A stretch of 64,000 bases of DNA from Skeletonema tropicum (GCA_037178625.1 CM074128.1:3410001-3474000), one strand, 5' to 3'; counted from the stretch's first letter, positions 1 through 10,099 are shown. Made by a program: numbers and translations. Notes: generated by a model from the letters alone, not told the origin.

Positions 1-1065
1 CCTCTCATATCAGCTGCGAGACTGTAGCATTGCTTCTACGAACGCCAAACGTCTCAGGAGAGCAAATGGGTTTGGCTAGTATCAGCGCCGACTATAATGC
101 GTCACTAGAAGCGGCTCAGGCCCATATTGACGACGATAGATACGATTTGGTGGTTTGAAGCACAGGTAGCTAGCTCACACTGGACCTCTCATATCAGCTG
201 CGAGACTGTAGCATTGCTTCTACGAACGCCAAACGTCTGAGCAGTGCAAATGTGCTTGTGAACTATCAGCGCCGACTATAATGCGTCACTAGAAGCGGCT
301 CAGGCCCATATTGACGACGATAGATACGATTTGGTGGTTTGATGTGCCGCTGGCGAGCCCACACTGGACCTCTCATATCATCTGCGAGACTGTAGCATTG
401 CTTCTACGAACGCCAAACGTCTGAGCAGTGCAAATGTGCTTGTGAACTATCAGCGCCGACTATAATGCGTCACTAGAAGCGGCTCAGGCCCATATCGACG
501 ACGATAGATACGATTTGGTGGTTTGATTGTGCTGCTGGCCAGCCCACACTGGACCTCTCATATCAGCTGCGAGACTGTAGCATTGCTTCTACGAACGCCA
601 AACGTCTGAGCAGTGCAAATGGGTTTGTCTAGTATCAGCGCCGAGTATAATTCGACTCTAGAAGCGGCTCAGGCCCATATTGACGACGATAGATACGATT
701 TGGTGGTTTGATTGTGCTGCTGGCCAGCCCACACTGGGCCTTTTATAGCAGTTTCGAGACTGTAGCATTGCTTCTACGAACGCCAAACGTCTGAGCAGTG
801 CAAATGTGCTTGTGAACTATCAGCGCCGAATATGAACGGACACTAGAAGCGGCTCAGGCCCATATTGACGACGATAGATACGATTTGGTGGTTTGAAGCA
901 CAGGTAGCTAGCCCACACTGGGCCTCTTATAGCAGCTGCGAGACTGTAGCATTTAGTCTAGTTGTGCAAACCTTCTTTGCTGCGCCAATGTGTTTGTTCA
1001 GTATTCTGACCGATTTCTTATGGTCTCTTTAGAAGCGGTACATGTTCATAGTAAGGTTTGCCACG
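1..1065 (+). repeat. Tandem satellite array A, 184-185 bp unit
   Basis: Five full head-to-tail units start near 1, 185, 369, 554 and 739, with a sixth from 923. The period is 184-185 bp. The left edge is cut by the window. The most constant part of each unit is the stretch around TAGAAGCGGCTCAGGCCCAT and GACGACGATAGATACGATTT; the middle varies. After about 960 the sixth unit decays: 985-1060 still aligns loosely with the unit and then similarity is lost. The same unit in the same orientation forms a second array near 45 kb. Spacing of 184 bp is much longer than CRISPR spacing. Function is unknown. Confidence 0.95.
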
Positions 1066-1831
1066 TTACTTTATTAATACTTTTGAGATTAATTAGTTCG
1101 TGCTGTTTGAAGTTTTTTTGTCATCGTAACGAACCAGTTCACCTTTTGTTGGCTGGTTTTTCATTGGTAACTTTCATCTACACGATGTGGGGCTGGCATC
1201 AATCTGCACTCTATCGCCGGAGTGCGACTGAAGAACTGGGTAATCTTTAAGTCGGGTTAAGATCCACTTGATTGAATTGAGCAAGTTGATCTATCTATCT
1301 ATCTCTGGGTAGCTAGATAAGTAGGTATCTAGTATCTACATAAGTACCGTCAATGGGACAGTTTTTGTCCGTATCTTCGTCTGTCTTTGTGTCCGGTAAC
1401 TGCGGCAAAGCCCATCATCACGCACGCATCAGCGAGCAGGCGAGCAGCGAGCATGATCGGCATGGCCATTGCATGGGGCCATTGTCCCATGTTTACTGTT
1501 TGGCGTCAAGTAGATCCATACTCTAGAGGATTCCAGCCTTTGCGATTGAGCTTGATGCGTACTTTATTGATGCGGTGACAATTTCTGTCCAGTGTGGCAG
1601 GCTGATGGATGGCTGACTGTAAGTAGAACCTGGTGACATGATTTTGGATCTAACGCCCATCACACAGCCGGTTATGTTGTTTTCTCCCTTCACAACTGGA
1701 ACAAAGATTGGGCCATAGCGACTCTTTGGCATATTGATCGCGTGTTTTTCCGCTTGAATTAGCTTGTGAATTTTGCGCTTTGCACTCATGCATACATCTG
1801 TTTCATTTTTTGCAGCCCTACACCCTCTTAG
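1066..1831. other. Intergenic, no gene seen
   Basis: I see no supported gene. A short TCTA microsatellite lies near 1290-1305, followed by related TAGC/TATC-rich sequence to 1345. The open frames here are short and show no recognisable domain. Confidence 0.6.
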
Positions 1832-3676
1832 ATGATGGCACTCAAGATGATAATGATATTTTTGTATCTGTTTCATTCAGCTCATTCCTTTGTCCATAAT
1901 GTGATACGCTCGTCGCATAGTAGAACTTCCGTCCCCTTGAGCCCCAGCAACGACGATGTTTCGATTTTGTTAGATTCAAAACACCACAGTGATGATTGGC
2001 ATATGTACTGTGACGATGTTGATAAAAACTTGGAGGGACTCGTCTCGCCATCTCCAGAATCATTCAACGCCATCCATTTAGCATTTGTTAGGGCTAATGC
2101 AGCTATCTCTTTGAATATAGATGATATTGTGGCGTTGTCTCGATATCTGTCAAAACCGAATTACACCATGGAGCTCTTCCACGACGATGACATAGTTAAG
2201 TGGAGAATGATACAAGGGGGAAATGGGGAAGAAGTGATCGTCAACTCTAACATTACTATCGAGCTGAAAGGCCGAGAGCTGTATCAAGAATTTAGCACGC
2301 TTCAGTTATCTCAGATGGCTGTAGAGTTAGCAACAAACGCAACTAATAACAATCACGAGGCTAATATTTTATCAAAGATTCACGAAGTCGCTTATCAAGC
2401 TGAGGTTAGTCATCTGTCATTGACTCCTCCGTAGTACTATCTATCTGCTTCAGTCTTATTTCTTCTTCTTCTATCTATTCAACTTCTGCAGCGAAGAATA
2501 GATTTGACCATGGGCTCAGACTTAAGAGGCCCGCAGTCTGCCGATGCATGCTTCAACTTTGCCCTCGCCGGTGTGCATCATTCATCAAGCAGCTTATTAC
2601 GGGATCTCGTGAGCATAGGCATTCACGAGTTAAAGAGAGCTGGTAGTAGATCATCCTTTCCGCCAAAAAGTATCTTACACATTGTTGAAAAATTTGCAGC
2701 GAGTGATGTTCGCAAGGAGGACGCAATGGAGCTGTACCAAATCGCTGCAGATTGTTTGCAGAAGAAGAACTACAACGATAAAGAGTACATTGAAAGCCTT
2801 CGCAATGGATCATTCGGTTTTCACGGCCGCCCACTCCTTTGGCTATGGAGATTTTCGTCACGACAGAAGAAAGTTGAGATCAATCGAGGAAATTTCATGT
2901 GGAAAGACGCCATCAACTGGCAAGATGAATACCAGGATACAAACAAACCACTAGTTGTAGACATTGGAAGTGGAATGGGTACGTGCATCCTCGGACTAGG
3001 CTCAACAAGCAGTGTAAACGTCCACGAGAAATTACCCATTCAATGGTCGCAATGCAATTATGCTGGAGTCGATCTCAATCCAGCGCTTGTTAGATTTGGC
3101 AACGGTGTCGCGTCAAGACGCTCAGGTGCAAAGAAAGGAAGAGTGAAGTTCTTTTGCTGTCCCGCTGATGAATTCTTATCAAAGCTCAAGTCATATCGAG
3201 GTAGAATATCAATGATCATGGTGAATTTTCCTTCTCCCTACCGGCTTGACTCAGGTGAGCGTGGTAACTTGCAACTTCCGTCGGCAGAGAATTTTATGGT
3301 TACAAGCAAATTGTTTAAGCAGATCTGCAGCTTAGCAAGAAATGACGATGACGAAAGTGAAACTTATTTCATGTTTCAAACGAAGTGCGAGGATGTTGCA
3401 GTCTACTTGAAGAATGAGTGTCTGAGGAACGGGTTATCAGGGATCATAGCTGGAGATAAAGCAGTGGATAGCATTGATGATATCTACTCCCGTAACAAGT
3501 CTGTTCCAAAAAGAGTGAAGGAATGGCTACGTATTGAACCGCGTGCTGAAAGAGCCGAAGGAAATTTGTTCTGGAGTGAACCTTTTTTGCCTCTGGATTG
3601 TCTCCCAGAAACTGAAGTTCAGTGTTTGAACGATAACAAGGTTGTTCACAGATGCTTATTTAAGTGCAAGAAGTAA
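1832..3676 (+). CDS. Plastid-targeted TrmB-like SAM-dependent methyltransferase, two exons
   Basis: Exons 1832-2404 and 2492-3676 are joined over an 87-bp phase-0 intron (donor GTTAGT, pyrimidine-rich acceptor CTGCAG), giving 585 aa. Without the intron the frame would stop at 2434, so two apparent genes are one. The N-terminus is a signal peptide ending SAHS with Phe20 next, the diatom plastid presequence pattern. The C-terminal half holds a class I methyltransferase motif, VVDIGSGMGT (about 346-355), an acidic motif AGVDLNP, and NFPSPYR (about 441-447), which corresponds to the FPDPW segment of tRNA guanine-N7 methyltransferases. The likely role is m7G46 modification of plastid tRNA, inferred from family and targeting. 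Residues 30-340 match no domain I recognise, so this protein is far longer than bacterial TrmB (about 240 aa). Confidence 0.8.
2405..2491 (+). other. Spliceosomal intron, 87 bp
   Basis: Donor GTTAGT after GCTGAG, and acceptor TTCTGCAG after a long C/T tract. Phase 0. Removing it joins the presequence exon to the methyltransferase exon in frame. Confidence 0.85.
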
Positions 3677-4081
3677 CTTTATGAATTGAACTATGGCAAA
3701 GTATGTCACGTGCACCTCTCAAAGCCAAAGAAGTTGTTCAGAACCCTACACCTCCACGTGCGTAGTAAATACTAAATACCCACCCCTATCAATGCTGGTC
3801 CGAGCGGTTCCCATGTCCGAGCTGTCCGAGCCTCGTCCGAGAGAGAGCAACGAAGCGCCGAATGAAGCGAAAACCGAAAACCGAAAAAGACCATGACGCC
3901 ATGATAGAAGTTGTGGTTTGGTGGCATAAGAAGTAGTAGTTGATAGTTCGTATTGTACCAGTTCGCTTATTGGGTTGAAAGAGCACTATTTCGGTTCCAA
4001 AACAAGATACGAATTCATTGGCAGCAGGAGTTGAAATAAAGAAATCACAGGCAGTAAAGCACAAGCACAACGTAAGAAAAA
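3677..4081. other. Intergenic with GTCCGAG repeats
   Basis: No gene. A cluster of the heptamer GTCCGAG (four copies within 3798-3845) lies about 240 bp upstream of the BSD-domain gene and could be a regulatory element. This is only a sequence observation. Confidence 0.4.
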
Positions 4082-5101
4082 ATGTCGTGGTTCTCTGGTG
4101 GGCTCGATATGCTCAATGACCTCAAGAATAATGTCGAGTCATCGGTCAAAAATAATATCGATCCGGAGCTTATAAAGAAATTGACGCTCCAGTCGGATGA
4201 ACTTGTTTCTGAGCGTGAGCGCATTGATAATGAGGAGCGTCGAAAAGAAGCAGTGCGTGACAGCCTATCAGAAATACTTCCATGGGAAACAAGAGATGCA
4301 GAAATGGAGATATTGGTAGATGAATGCAAGGAGGTCATTCTCGGCCTAAGCTCTGATGAGGAAACATTTACCGGCCCCTTCGTGTTGAATGGAGGCCTAC
4401 CCAGCGGGGAGGGAAAAGAAGAACACGGCGACGATGGAAAATTGGCCAAGGATTTGTCTGCTGCGGAAGTCTCTGCAGAGAAGCTATCTAAGCTACAGCC
4501 CATACCTGAACTGCTATCCGATTTTGATATTGATACACATGTAGGGCTTATTGAGAGGGTGTTGAAAGAAGACAAACAACTCGTTGAGATGCATAAAAGA
4601 CTTTCAAGCGGTGGAAACAGAGAAAGAACCTTTTGGAAGAATTATTTCTTTCATTGCGCATATGCTCGGTATGAAGCAGGGCTGAGTATCGATGAAATAT
4701 GGTGCCCAGAACAACAAGTGAAACCACCCGCAGCATTGAAAGAGGAACCAGATGATTACGACGTTGTTGACAATTCTGATGAAGAAGTCATCTTTGACTC
4801 TGAATCATCTGGTGCTGGCTCGAAAGAATCATCGTCTCATAAGGAGATGGATGCCAATTCAAGTGATACTGATGAGGCAACAAGTCAAATTATGCAGCAG
4901 ATTACAAAGCTTGCTAATGAACCAGCACCATCAATGTCACCAGCACCGCTGTCTAAAGTCGATGTAGTCTTGAAATCTGATCCATCAGTTGCACATTCTG
5001 ATTCAATGGGGGTAGCAGATTACGAATTTGTACCAAGTGCTGGAGGGGATGATGAACTAGATGAGTTAGAAGCGGAAATTGCAGCTGCTTTGGGTGATTG
5101 A
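4082..5101 (+). CDS. BSD-domain protein
   Basis: Intronless, 339 aa, ATG at 4082. The BSD domain lies around residues 140-210; its diagnostic aromatic motif is TFWKNYFFHC (about 184-193), matching the family FWxxYF signature, followed by a helix with RYEAGLSIDEIW. The N-terminus (MSWFSGGLDMLNDL) resembles the start of many SYAP1/BSD-type proteins. The C-terminal 120 residues are acidic and Ser-rich (DDYDVVDNSDEEVIFDSESS) and the end is DELDELEAEIAAALGD. BSD domains occur in TFIIH p62, synapse-associated and DOS2-like proteins. The overall layout here fits the cytoplasmic SYAP1/DOS2 type rather than TFIIH, but the substrate or partner is not known. Confidence 0.8.
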   Translation: MSWFSGGLDMLNDLKNNVESSVKNNIDPELIKKLTLQSDELVSERERIDNEERRKEAVRDSLSEILPWETRDAEMEILVDECKEVILGLSSDEETFTGPFVLNGGLPSGEGKEEHGDDGKLAKDLSAAEVSAEKLSKLQPIPELLSDFDIDTHVGLIERVLKEDKQLVEMHKRLSSGGNRERTFWKNYFFHCAYARYEAGLSIDEIWCPEQQVKPPAALKEEPDDYDVVDNSDEEVIFDSESSGAGSKESSSHKEMDANSSDTDEATSQIMQQITKLANEPAPSMSPAPLSKVDVVLKSDPSVAHSDSMGVADYEFVPSAGGDDELDELEAEIAAALGD

Positions 5102-5801
5102 AGAGTCTGTCAACATTGTAAGTGAAAGTGTCCTCTCAACCGGATAATTGTACTCCTAGCAAGAAATATATTTTAAGAACGATAATATGCATCATGTTGA
5201 CAGTAAGGTGTTGGCATAAAAGCTACGATGGTATAACTGTATTGTAGCTGTTGCCAACCTGGTCCCCCCACCCCCCACCTCCCCTTCAAAATTGAGAAGA
5301 AGCGGCCGCCACTTCTTACTTACTTATCTGGAAATAACAACTTTCTTGTAAAAATTTGCCTTCGCTTCGCGCGCGGTGGCGGTTGGCGTTGTCCAAAGCT
5401 GCGACATGACTTGCGCAGTCGTGACTCTAGAGTCGGAGACATAAGCTTCGTTAATGTGTCAAAATTTATATAATTGATGTTTCATGGTGATGTCATACTA
5501 CAGGTCTCGCACGTACCGATAGTATTATAGGGTAATAAATCACGGCGCTGATCAAAGATAACCAAGACCTATAAAAGAACTGATGTATTTATTGTTATAG
5601 AACAAAGGTTACGAAGCTGTACAAACTTTTTCCGCGTCTGTTCCATCCACGATAATCACACACGACAAAAGACGACAAACCACGATAAGTAAACGACGGG
5701 CTGCTCTCACTGATGCATGCACTGCCACTGCCACTGACAACTGACACTGATCAACCCAATCTTGTTTCCCCTATCCCCAATGTACATCGATCATTGCAAG
5801 C
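5102..5801. other. Intergenic / upstream region of the DUF6824 gene
   Basis: No gene seen. It contains a C-rich run at about 5263-5283 and a TATA-like box at 5570. The last 150 bp before the ATG are rich in short CACTGAC/CACTGCC repeats. Confidence 0.5.
5570..5577 (+). promoter_or_regulatory. TATA-box candidate
   Basis: TATAAAAG lies 225 bp upstream of the ATG of the DUF6824 gene. The position would give a 5' UTR of roughly 200 nt. Only the motif match and location support this. Confidence 0.35.
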
Positions 5802-7052
5802 ATGTCATCGAACAACAACCTTGACATCATGGCGGCAGCAGCAGCAGCTGCTGCGTCTGTTTCAACGACTTCCTCCTCTGTGCTTCAGTCGTCAACAACT
5901 TCAACATCCCATCCTAAGCCACTCGTGTTGCCACCTCAATTGGCCGCTTCAAGCGGTCCCCTTCAATGGAAAGGAGCTGATTACGCAATTAATGGGATCA
6001 GCAAATACGACATCCACATCCACGATGTTCTTAGCGGGCGAGGAGGAGCATCAAACAACCACCCAGGCAATGAAGCCTTCCGTCAGCTCGTGAACAAAGT
6101 TAAGGTCGACTACCTCCAGTGCCCGAAGCGGGAGAAGCCACTGCTTGCGATGCGTATTGTGCAAGCAGTGCGTGCCCAATCTCCACCCGGCCGTTTCTTA
6201 CAGCACGACAAGCACACAGACACATGGAGAGACGTCGGGGACACAAAAGCACGGGAGAAGACCTCACAGGCACTCAGAGAGGGAGCCCCAATCATCAGAG
6301 ACTTGGCACATAAGCCCTCGCCATCAAATTTACCATCTGTGTTGAAACAGGTCAAGAAAGATGAGAGGAAGAGCGAAACGATTAAGAAGAGCGATTGCAC
6401 TATTGGTCATAATGTTGCATATTCTTCGACCATACCCAAACATTCTTCCGGTACATCTCCCTCTACAGACATGTCACCAATATCTGTGGAATCAGCGATC
6501 AAACCGCACCCTTCCTGCTTGACTTTCCCAACACATCCTCAAATGGAAGAGCATCGCATTCCTGCTTATCACCCGGAAGCTCAGAGGCCAAACTTTTATC
6601 CACAACATCCTGTTGACTCTCGAATAGTCTCCAGAGACTTCTCTGCTGCTGCAAGGAACGAGCCACCACCAGTTCCGTTTGAGATTGTCCGTGGTCTTCT
6701 CTTGGGACACATCGATCCTGTCATGGCTGCCGCAAGCATTCTCTCTCGAGAAGAGGCAGCCATTGTTGCATATCGTCACCAACCCAATGCTCCATCAAAT
6801 CGGTTACCAACGGCTGCCCCAACGAAGATTAGTCACGGAAAGAAACATTCGCTTGAAGACCCTGCGTCAGAAGACAAACCAATGGATAGGGATCAGACAT
6901 CTTCCATTGAGTCACTTGAACTTGCCAGGATCTCATCGTCATCCAGTTATGAACAGAGCGAACCCAAGGAAGGAGAAGCCAAGCCTCCAAAACAACAAGC
7001 AAGTCAAAGACGGGCACCTTTCAAGAAAAGGAGAATTGTTGTTGACGAATAA
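5802..7052 (+). CDS. DUF6824-domain protein
   Basis: Intronless, 416 aa. The DUF6824 domain is at about residues 68-165: it starts DIHIHDVLSGRGGASNNHPG, continues GNEAFRQLVNKVKVDYL and KREKPLLAMRIVQAVR, and closes with PPGRFL, WRDVGDTKAREKTSQALREG. This family is strongly expanded in diatoms. The domain is usually found near the N-terminus of nuclear-looking proteins and its biochemical role is not established. Upstream is an Ala-rich run (AAAAAAAASVS). Downstream the protein is low complexity, with a predicted basic nuclear localisation signal at the end (RRAPFKKRRIVV). A short conserved-looking helix FEIVRGLLLGHIDPVMAAAS lies near residue 290. A DNA-binding or transcription-related role is plausible but is inference. 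Confidence 0.85.
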   Translation: MSSNNNLDIMAAAAAAAASVSTTSSSVLQSSTTSTSHPKPLVLPPQLAASSGPLQWKGADYAINGISKYDIHIHDVLSGRGGASNNHPGNEAFRQLVNKVKVDYLQCPKREKPLLAMRIVQAVRAQSPPGRFLQHDKHTDTWRDVGDTKAREKTSQALREGAPIIRDLAHKPSPSNLPSVLKQVKKDERKSETIKKSDCTIGHNVAYSSTIPKHSSGTSPSTDMSPISVESAIKPHPSCLTFPTHPQMEEHRIPAYHPEAQRPNFYPQHPVDSRIVSRDFSAAARNEPPPVPFEIVRGLLLGHIDPVMAAASILSREEAAIVAYRHQPNAPSNRLPTAAPTKISHGKKHSLEDPASEDKPMDRDQTSSIESLELARISSSSSYEQSEPKEGEAKPPKQQASQRRAPFKKRRIVVDE

Positions 7053-7150
7053 TTTCATAAAAAAATTGTCATAGCTTATACAATTACTTTTCTTTCTCTG
7101 CTCTTCCTATATACCGCACTTTTACTTTCTTCATGTCATGAATTTTTCGC

Positions 7151-8300
7151 CTAATCCATCATATCGTCGTGTGAAATGTAGTGTACTGGAATATAATAGG
7201 TGATGAAACCCAAATCCTCTGGATTCAATACCACATGCACGACCATCATTTCATTCTCAATCATGCAGACAATGTACGAGCTGACTGAACCCCTCGACAT
7301 CGCACTTTGCCACTGCAAAGATGCAAGCAACTTTTTGCTATCTACCTTCAAAGTACACCGTGCTGTCTCTTGCGATTGTTGCATCTGCTCCGACTGATCA
7401 TCAATACGTGGAATGAGTTTATCGTAAAATGTTCTGATATTCACCGCATCATTTTCAACTCGTAATACAAGTTCTCCAGCCATTGACCCATCTACATAAA
7501 TATGTGGGCTAATATTTTTGAGGCGTTCAATTACAGCCTTCAGAGGACGGTCCAATTGGAATTCAAGTTGTACGTCAGGAGCGTTGACTAAAGGTGGAAG
7601 ATGGTGCCTGCAAGCAGATTGAACCACCAGATGAGAAAGTGATACATTGATTGCAATACTCTAAAAGCACAAGAAGTAAAACTCACTGCCATTCTTCAGC
7701 ACGCAAGATTCTAACTGGAATTGCATGATGGACATCCAATGATCCATTAGCACAAGAAGTATCAAGGCATAAACATGGTAGCCCACCTCTCTTGGCAAGC
7801 TTCATGACAACTAAAATTGATGACGACGAAGAATATGATGTGTTGTTCCGTGATGAAAAGCTAGTGTTTCTATCGTCTTCACTACTATTATGAAGTGGTC
7901 CCGCACTTGCGCCACTATCTCCGCCCCCACTACCTCCTAATGACTGCAGTGTTGCCGCGAGCGCTGTTCGGAGTTGGACCAGGTCAACGTCAAACACGAT
8001 AACATTGTTCGCGATAGATTCAATTTTGTGCTCTAGAAATATGCCATTCATGGCAATCAATTCGGCAAAGCAGGCAATGCCCTCAGCACCCTGCTCAGAT
8101 CCTCCAAGTTGCGACGTTCCGCCATCGACGCGGCTACCTGCACCACCCCTCGACGAAATTCGGAGGTTTTCGGGATCGAGATAGATTGTCGTGCCACTTC
8201 CGATGGATCCGCCACCTCCGCCAGTTAATCGAGATATTGGAACGATAACATTGTGAAGCAGTTGGAGGTGCTCAGTTGCCAGCTTCGATTTGAACCTCAT
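7151..8300 (-). CDS. HUS1: HUS1-like checkpoint clamp subunit, two exons
   Basis: Exons 8300-7687 and 7607-7151 are separated by a 79-bp intron (donor GTGAGT, acceptor TTGCAG), giving 356 aa. The start MRFKSKL matches the MKFRAK start of HUS1. Further matches are the strand LDPENLRISS, a stretch ending FLEHKIES, IVFDVDLVQLRTAL (the ENL..AL helix of the family), IPVRILRAEEWQHHLPP across the splice junction (IPVKVIPRKLW in human), LDRPLKAVIERLKNISPHIYV, and a C-terminal strand ending GFITYYIPVHY (LQYFIPA in human). HUS1 forms the RAD9-RAD1-HUS1 (9-1-1) sliding clamp loaded at damaged DNA to activate ATR signalling. The protein is about 75 residues longer than human HUS1 because of Gly/Ser-rich insertions near residues 27-65 and 122-150. 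Confidence 0.85.
7608..7686 (-). other. Spliceosomal intron, 79 bp
   Basis: On the minus strand the donor is CA|GTGAGT and the acceptor is CTTGCAG|GC. The split codon becomes CAG (Gln), restoring EEWQHHLPPL, which aligns with HUS1. The frame would otherwise stop at once. Confidence 0.85.
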
Positions 8301-8949
8301 GCTATTCGGAAGAAGATCAATAGGAAGGCAATGACATCAACATCATGGTTGTTATGATGTAGTTAGCTTCAGCTGTTTGGTTTGCTGTTTGCTGTCAGGC
8401 TGCTTTGTTACAAATTGTTAGGATGTTACAACATGTTACATCACATGTTACAACATCATAATTATTTTGTGATCACTGTTACTTTTCCTGCGGAAAACCG
8501 GCGTCGCGCCTTGGTCCTCCTGTGTGGTCTGTCACGCTAGAAAAAGAGGTACTAGAGCTGCTTATTGCAGACTACGTTATGTGTATGCAAAGATGTCTCT
8601 AGTAATCAGGTACAAACTACTCTAAGTTTGGACCCAGCCTCGAAAGCCGAAGTAAATTCGGCAGTGTCAGCCGGGTCGGGTGGGTGGGAAAAAAAAGATG
8701 AACAGCTATAGGATTGTTCTACACGATATTGGTGCTTGATGAACAATGTCCATGGCTGTTCTCTCTCTCTCAACATCCCTTCTGTCTGTCCCTAACGACC
8801 AGAGCGATGCGAGAAGCCGGAAGAAAGAGAAGGAGAAAGACAGGTGTGACGAGATCCGATTTCGTGCGGGCCAAGTCTACCTGTGAAATACTACATCTTC
8901 TGTCTTGGAGGACGGGTGACATCCGTAGAACTTCTACGTAGGAATTCTC
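8301..8949. other. Intergenic with TGTTACA repeats
   Basis: No gene supported. At about 8405-8485, just upstream of HUS1, the heptamer TGTTACA and its near complement recur at least five times, including two ATGTTACAACAT palindromes. The rest, to 8950, shows nothing I recognise. Confidence 0.5.
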
Positions 8950-8984
8950 ATATAACCCTCGTACCTTTTTTGACCGCCGAAGCA

Positions 8985-9263
8985 CCTTTTTGAACGGCAC
9001 CCGGGTGCCAAACATGAAATGCCGCCCGCCGATCGTGATTTTGCTTTGGTACCCGGGTGCCATTTCTCCGGGCAACACACACGATGATCAGCAACATACT
9101 GGTACATCCCTACCTAGCTGGAAATCTAATACTCCACCCTGGTACCAAATCCAGCCGCCGGAGGCTTTGAAAAAAAGTACCCAGGTGCCATATTTCCGGT
9201 CACAATTAGCGCTTGTTAGTGACCGCCTGCCGGAGCAAAATCTGAAAAAAGCACCCGGGTGCC
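8985..9263. repeat. Cluster of CACCCGGGTG-type palindromes
   Basis: The palindrome GGCACCCGGGTGCC and close relatives (GGTACCCGGGTGCC, GTACCCAGGTGCC, GCACCCGGGTGCC) occur at about 8996, 9050, 9177 and 9251, each followed by CA and an A/T-rich spacer, with a weaker relative (CCTGGTACC) at 9138. Spacing is irregular (about 55-130 bp). The last copy sits exactly at the left edge of the 498-bp duplication. Confidence 0.7.
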
Positions 9264-9754
9264 ATGCCCTCTGGGCAACTGATGTCACCCGTCCTTCGTC
9301 TTGGGCATGGGCCGGCTGGAAGAAATAAATGATCATGTTAATATTGAAACCAGATGCTAATGCTGCATGTTAAATCTTCTTTGCTTTACTTGCCTATCAT
9401 CTATACACTCCATCAACTACTTTTGTTTCTACTCAGCATTTGTAATATATCAGTCGGGACACCGCCCTCTGGCACATCGACTGGATCCTCTGGCTTCATT
9501 CCATGTTGTTTACGATAAGAGTCTTCAAATGCCTTTCGTTTAATGCAATTGTCAGCAAGACTACGAACTGACGTCCATCGACCTTTATCTTTCAATCTAC
9601 AATCTTCTTCATCTAGATTCTTCCAAAAGTCTGGAGACATCTCATTGTGTACCAGATCAACCCATTCCGAACAGATCTTCTCTGATACTATACTTCTTCC
9701 AGCGCAGAGCGGGATCTTCGCAATCTCATCATATGAATTGGTATTTTTAGCCGA
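9257..9754. repeat. Direct duplication, copy 1 (matches 13309-13806)
   Basis: By eye, 498 bp are identical to 13309-13806 (offset 4052). The left edge begins in GGGTGCC, shared with a palindrome; the right edge ends exactly where the retroelement arm begins at 9755. The segment carries the last 24 codons of the gene at 12751-13384 and the 3' part of the gene at 13465-14241. Confidence 0.9.
9413..9754 (-). pseudogene. Truncated copy of the 13465-14241 membrane-protein gene
   Basis: This is the C-terminal 113 or so codons of the intact gene at 13465-14241, identical in sequence, beginning in the middle of a codon at the retroelement junction (9754/9755). It has no start of its own; the sequence upstream is transposon arm. 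It keeps the same stop codon. It is a recent duplicate with no sign of decay. Confidence 0.85.
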
Positions 9755-10044
9755 GAGCGAGCGAAGCGAGCGACCTTACTTCTCTCTGTAATCAATATAT
9801 GAACCAATATCAGATAAAGTGGTATTACTATATTACCGAAGCGTGGATGACTACGCTTTCGAATTAACTTCTTCAGCGGATAGCAATAGTAATAGTGAGG
9901 ATAGGCGGCTTTGTCGATGCAAAGTTGCGAGTCATTTAGCTCTCCCTCGTTGACACGAGTTTTCTCCTTAAATGGATACGTGTCTCTGTGGGGTCATTCC
10001 TCGTTATCTAAAATAGGTAAGTTTGTACAATCGCTTTCCCTCAG
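9755..10044. repeat. Inverted arm of the retroelement, left
   Basis: Reverse complement of 12461-12750. The outermost 21 bp are an imperfect palindrome of GAGCGAGCGAAGCGAGCGAC type. The arm holds a hammerhead-like fold (9824-9893). The repeat resumes at 10230-10370, matching about 12318-12460. Confidence 0.9.
9824..9893 (-). ncRNA. Hammerhead-ribozyme-like motif in left arm, sense to the RT
   Basis: On the minus strand the order is ATTACTAT, an internal loop, CCG, the core CTGAAGA, a 9-nt segment, GAAA, a GCGT/ACGC hairpin (stem III), TT, CGG, a 4-nt loop, ATAGTAAT. Stem I would be CCG/CGG plus an 8-bp perfect ATTACTAT/ATAGTAAT helix split by an internal loop, as in type I hammerheads of Penelope-like elements. 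Core residues CUGANGA and GAAA are present and cleavage would follow UU. Weak point: the 9 nt between the cores (AGTTAATTC) do not form a good stem II. It may be a degenerate ribozyme. Confidence 0.45.
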
Positions 10045-10099
10045 CAAGTGTAGCTGCCGGGTAGGCAGCGGAACAAGCTGAGGGAAAGGAAGGGGAGGA

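Noticed and set aside
1..960. CRISPR array
   Set aside because: Units are 184 bp and contiguous with no unique spacers; the sequence is eukaryotic nuclear DNA.
2435..2503. Two separate genes (200 aa and 390 aa) at 1832-2434 and 2504-3676
   Set aside because: A good GT-AG intron with a pyrimidine tract joins them in frame, and the first half alone has no function while the second lacks an ATG near its conserved start.
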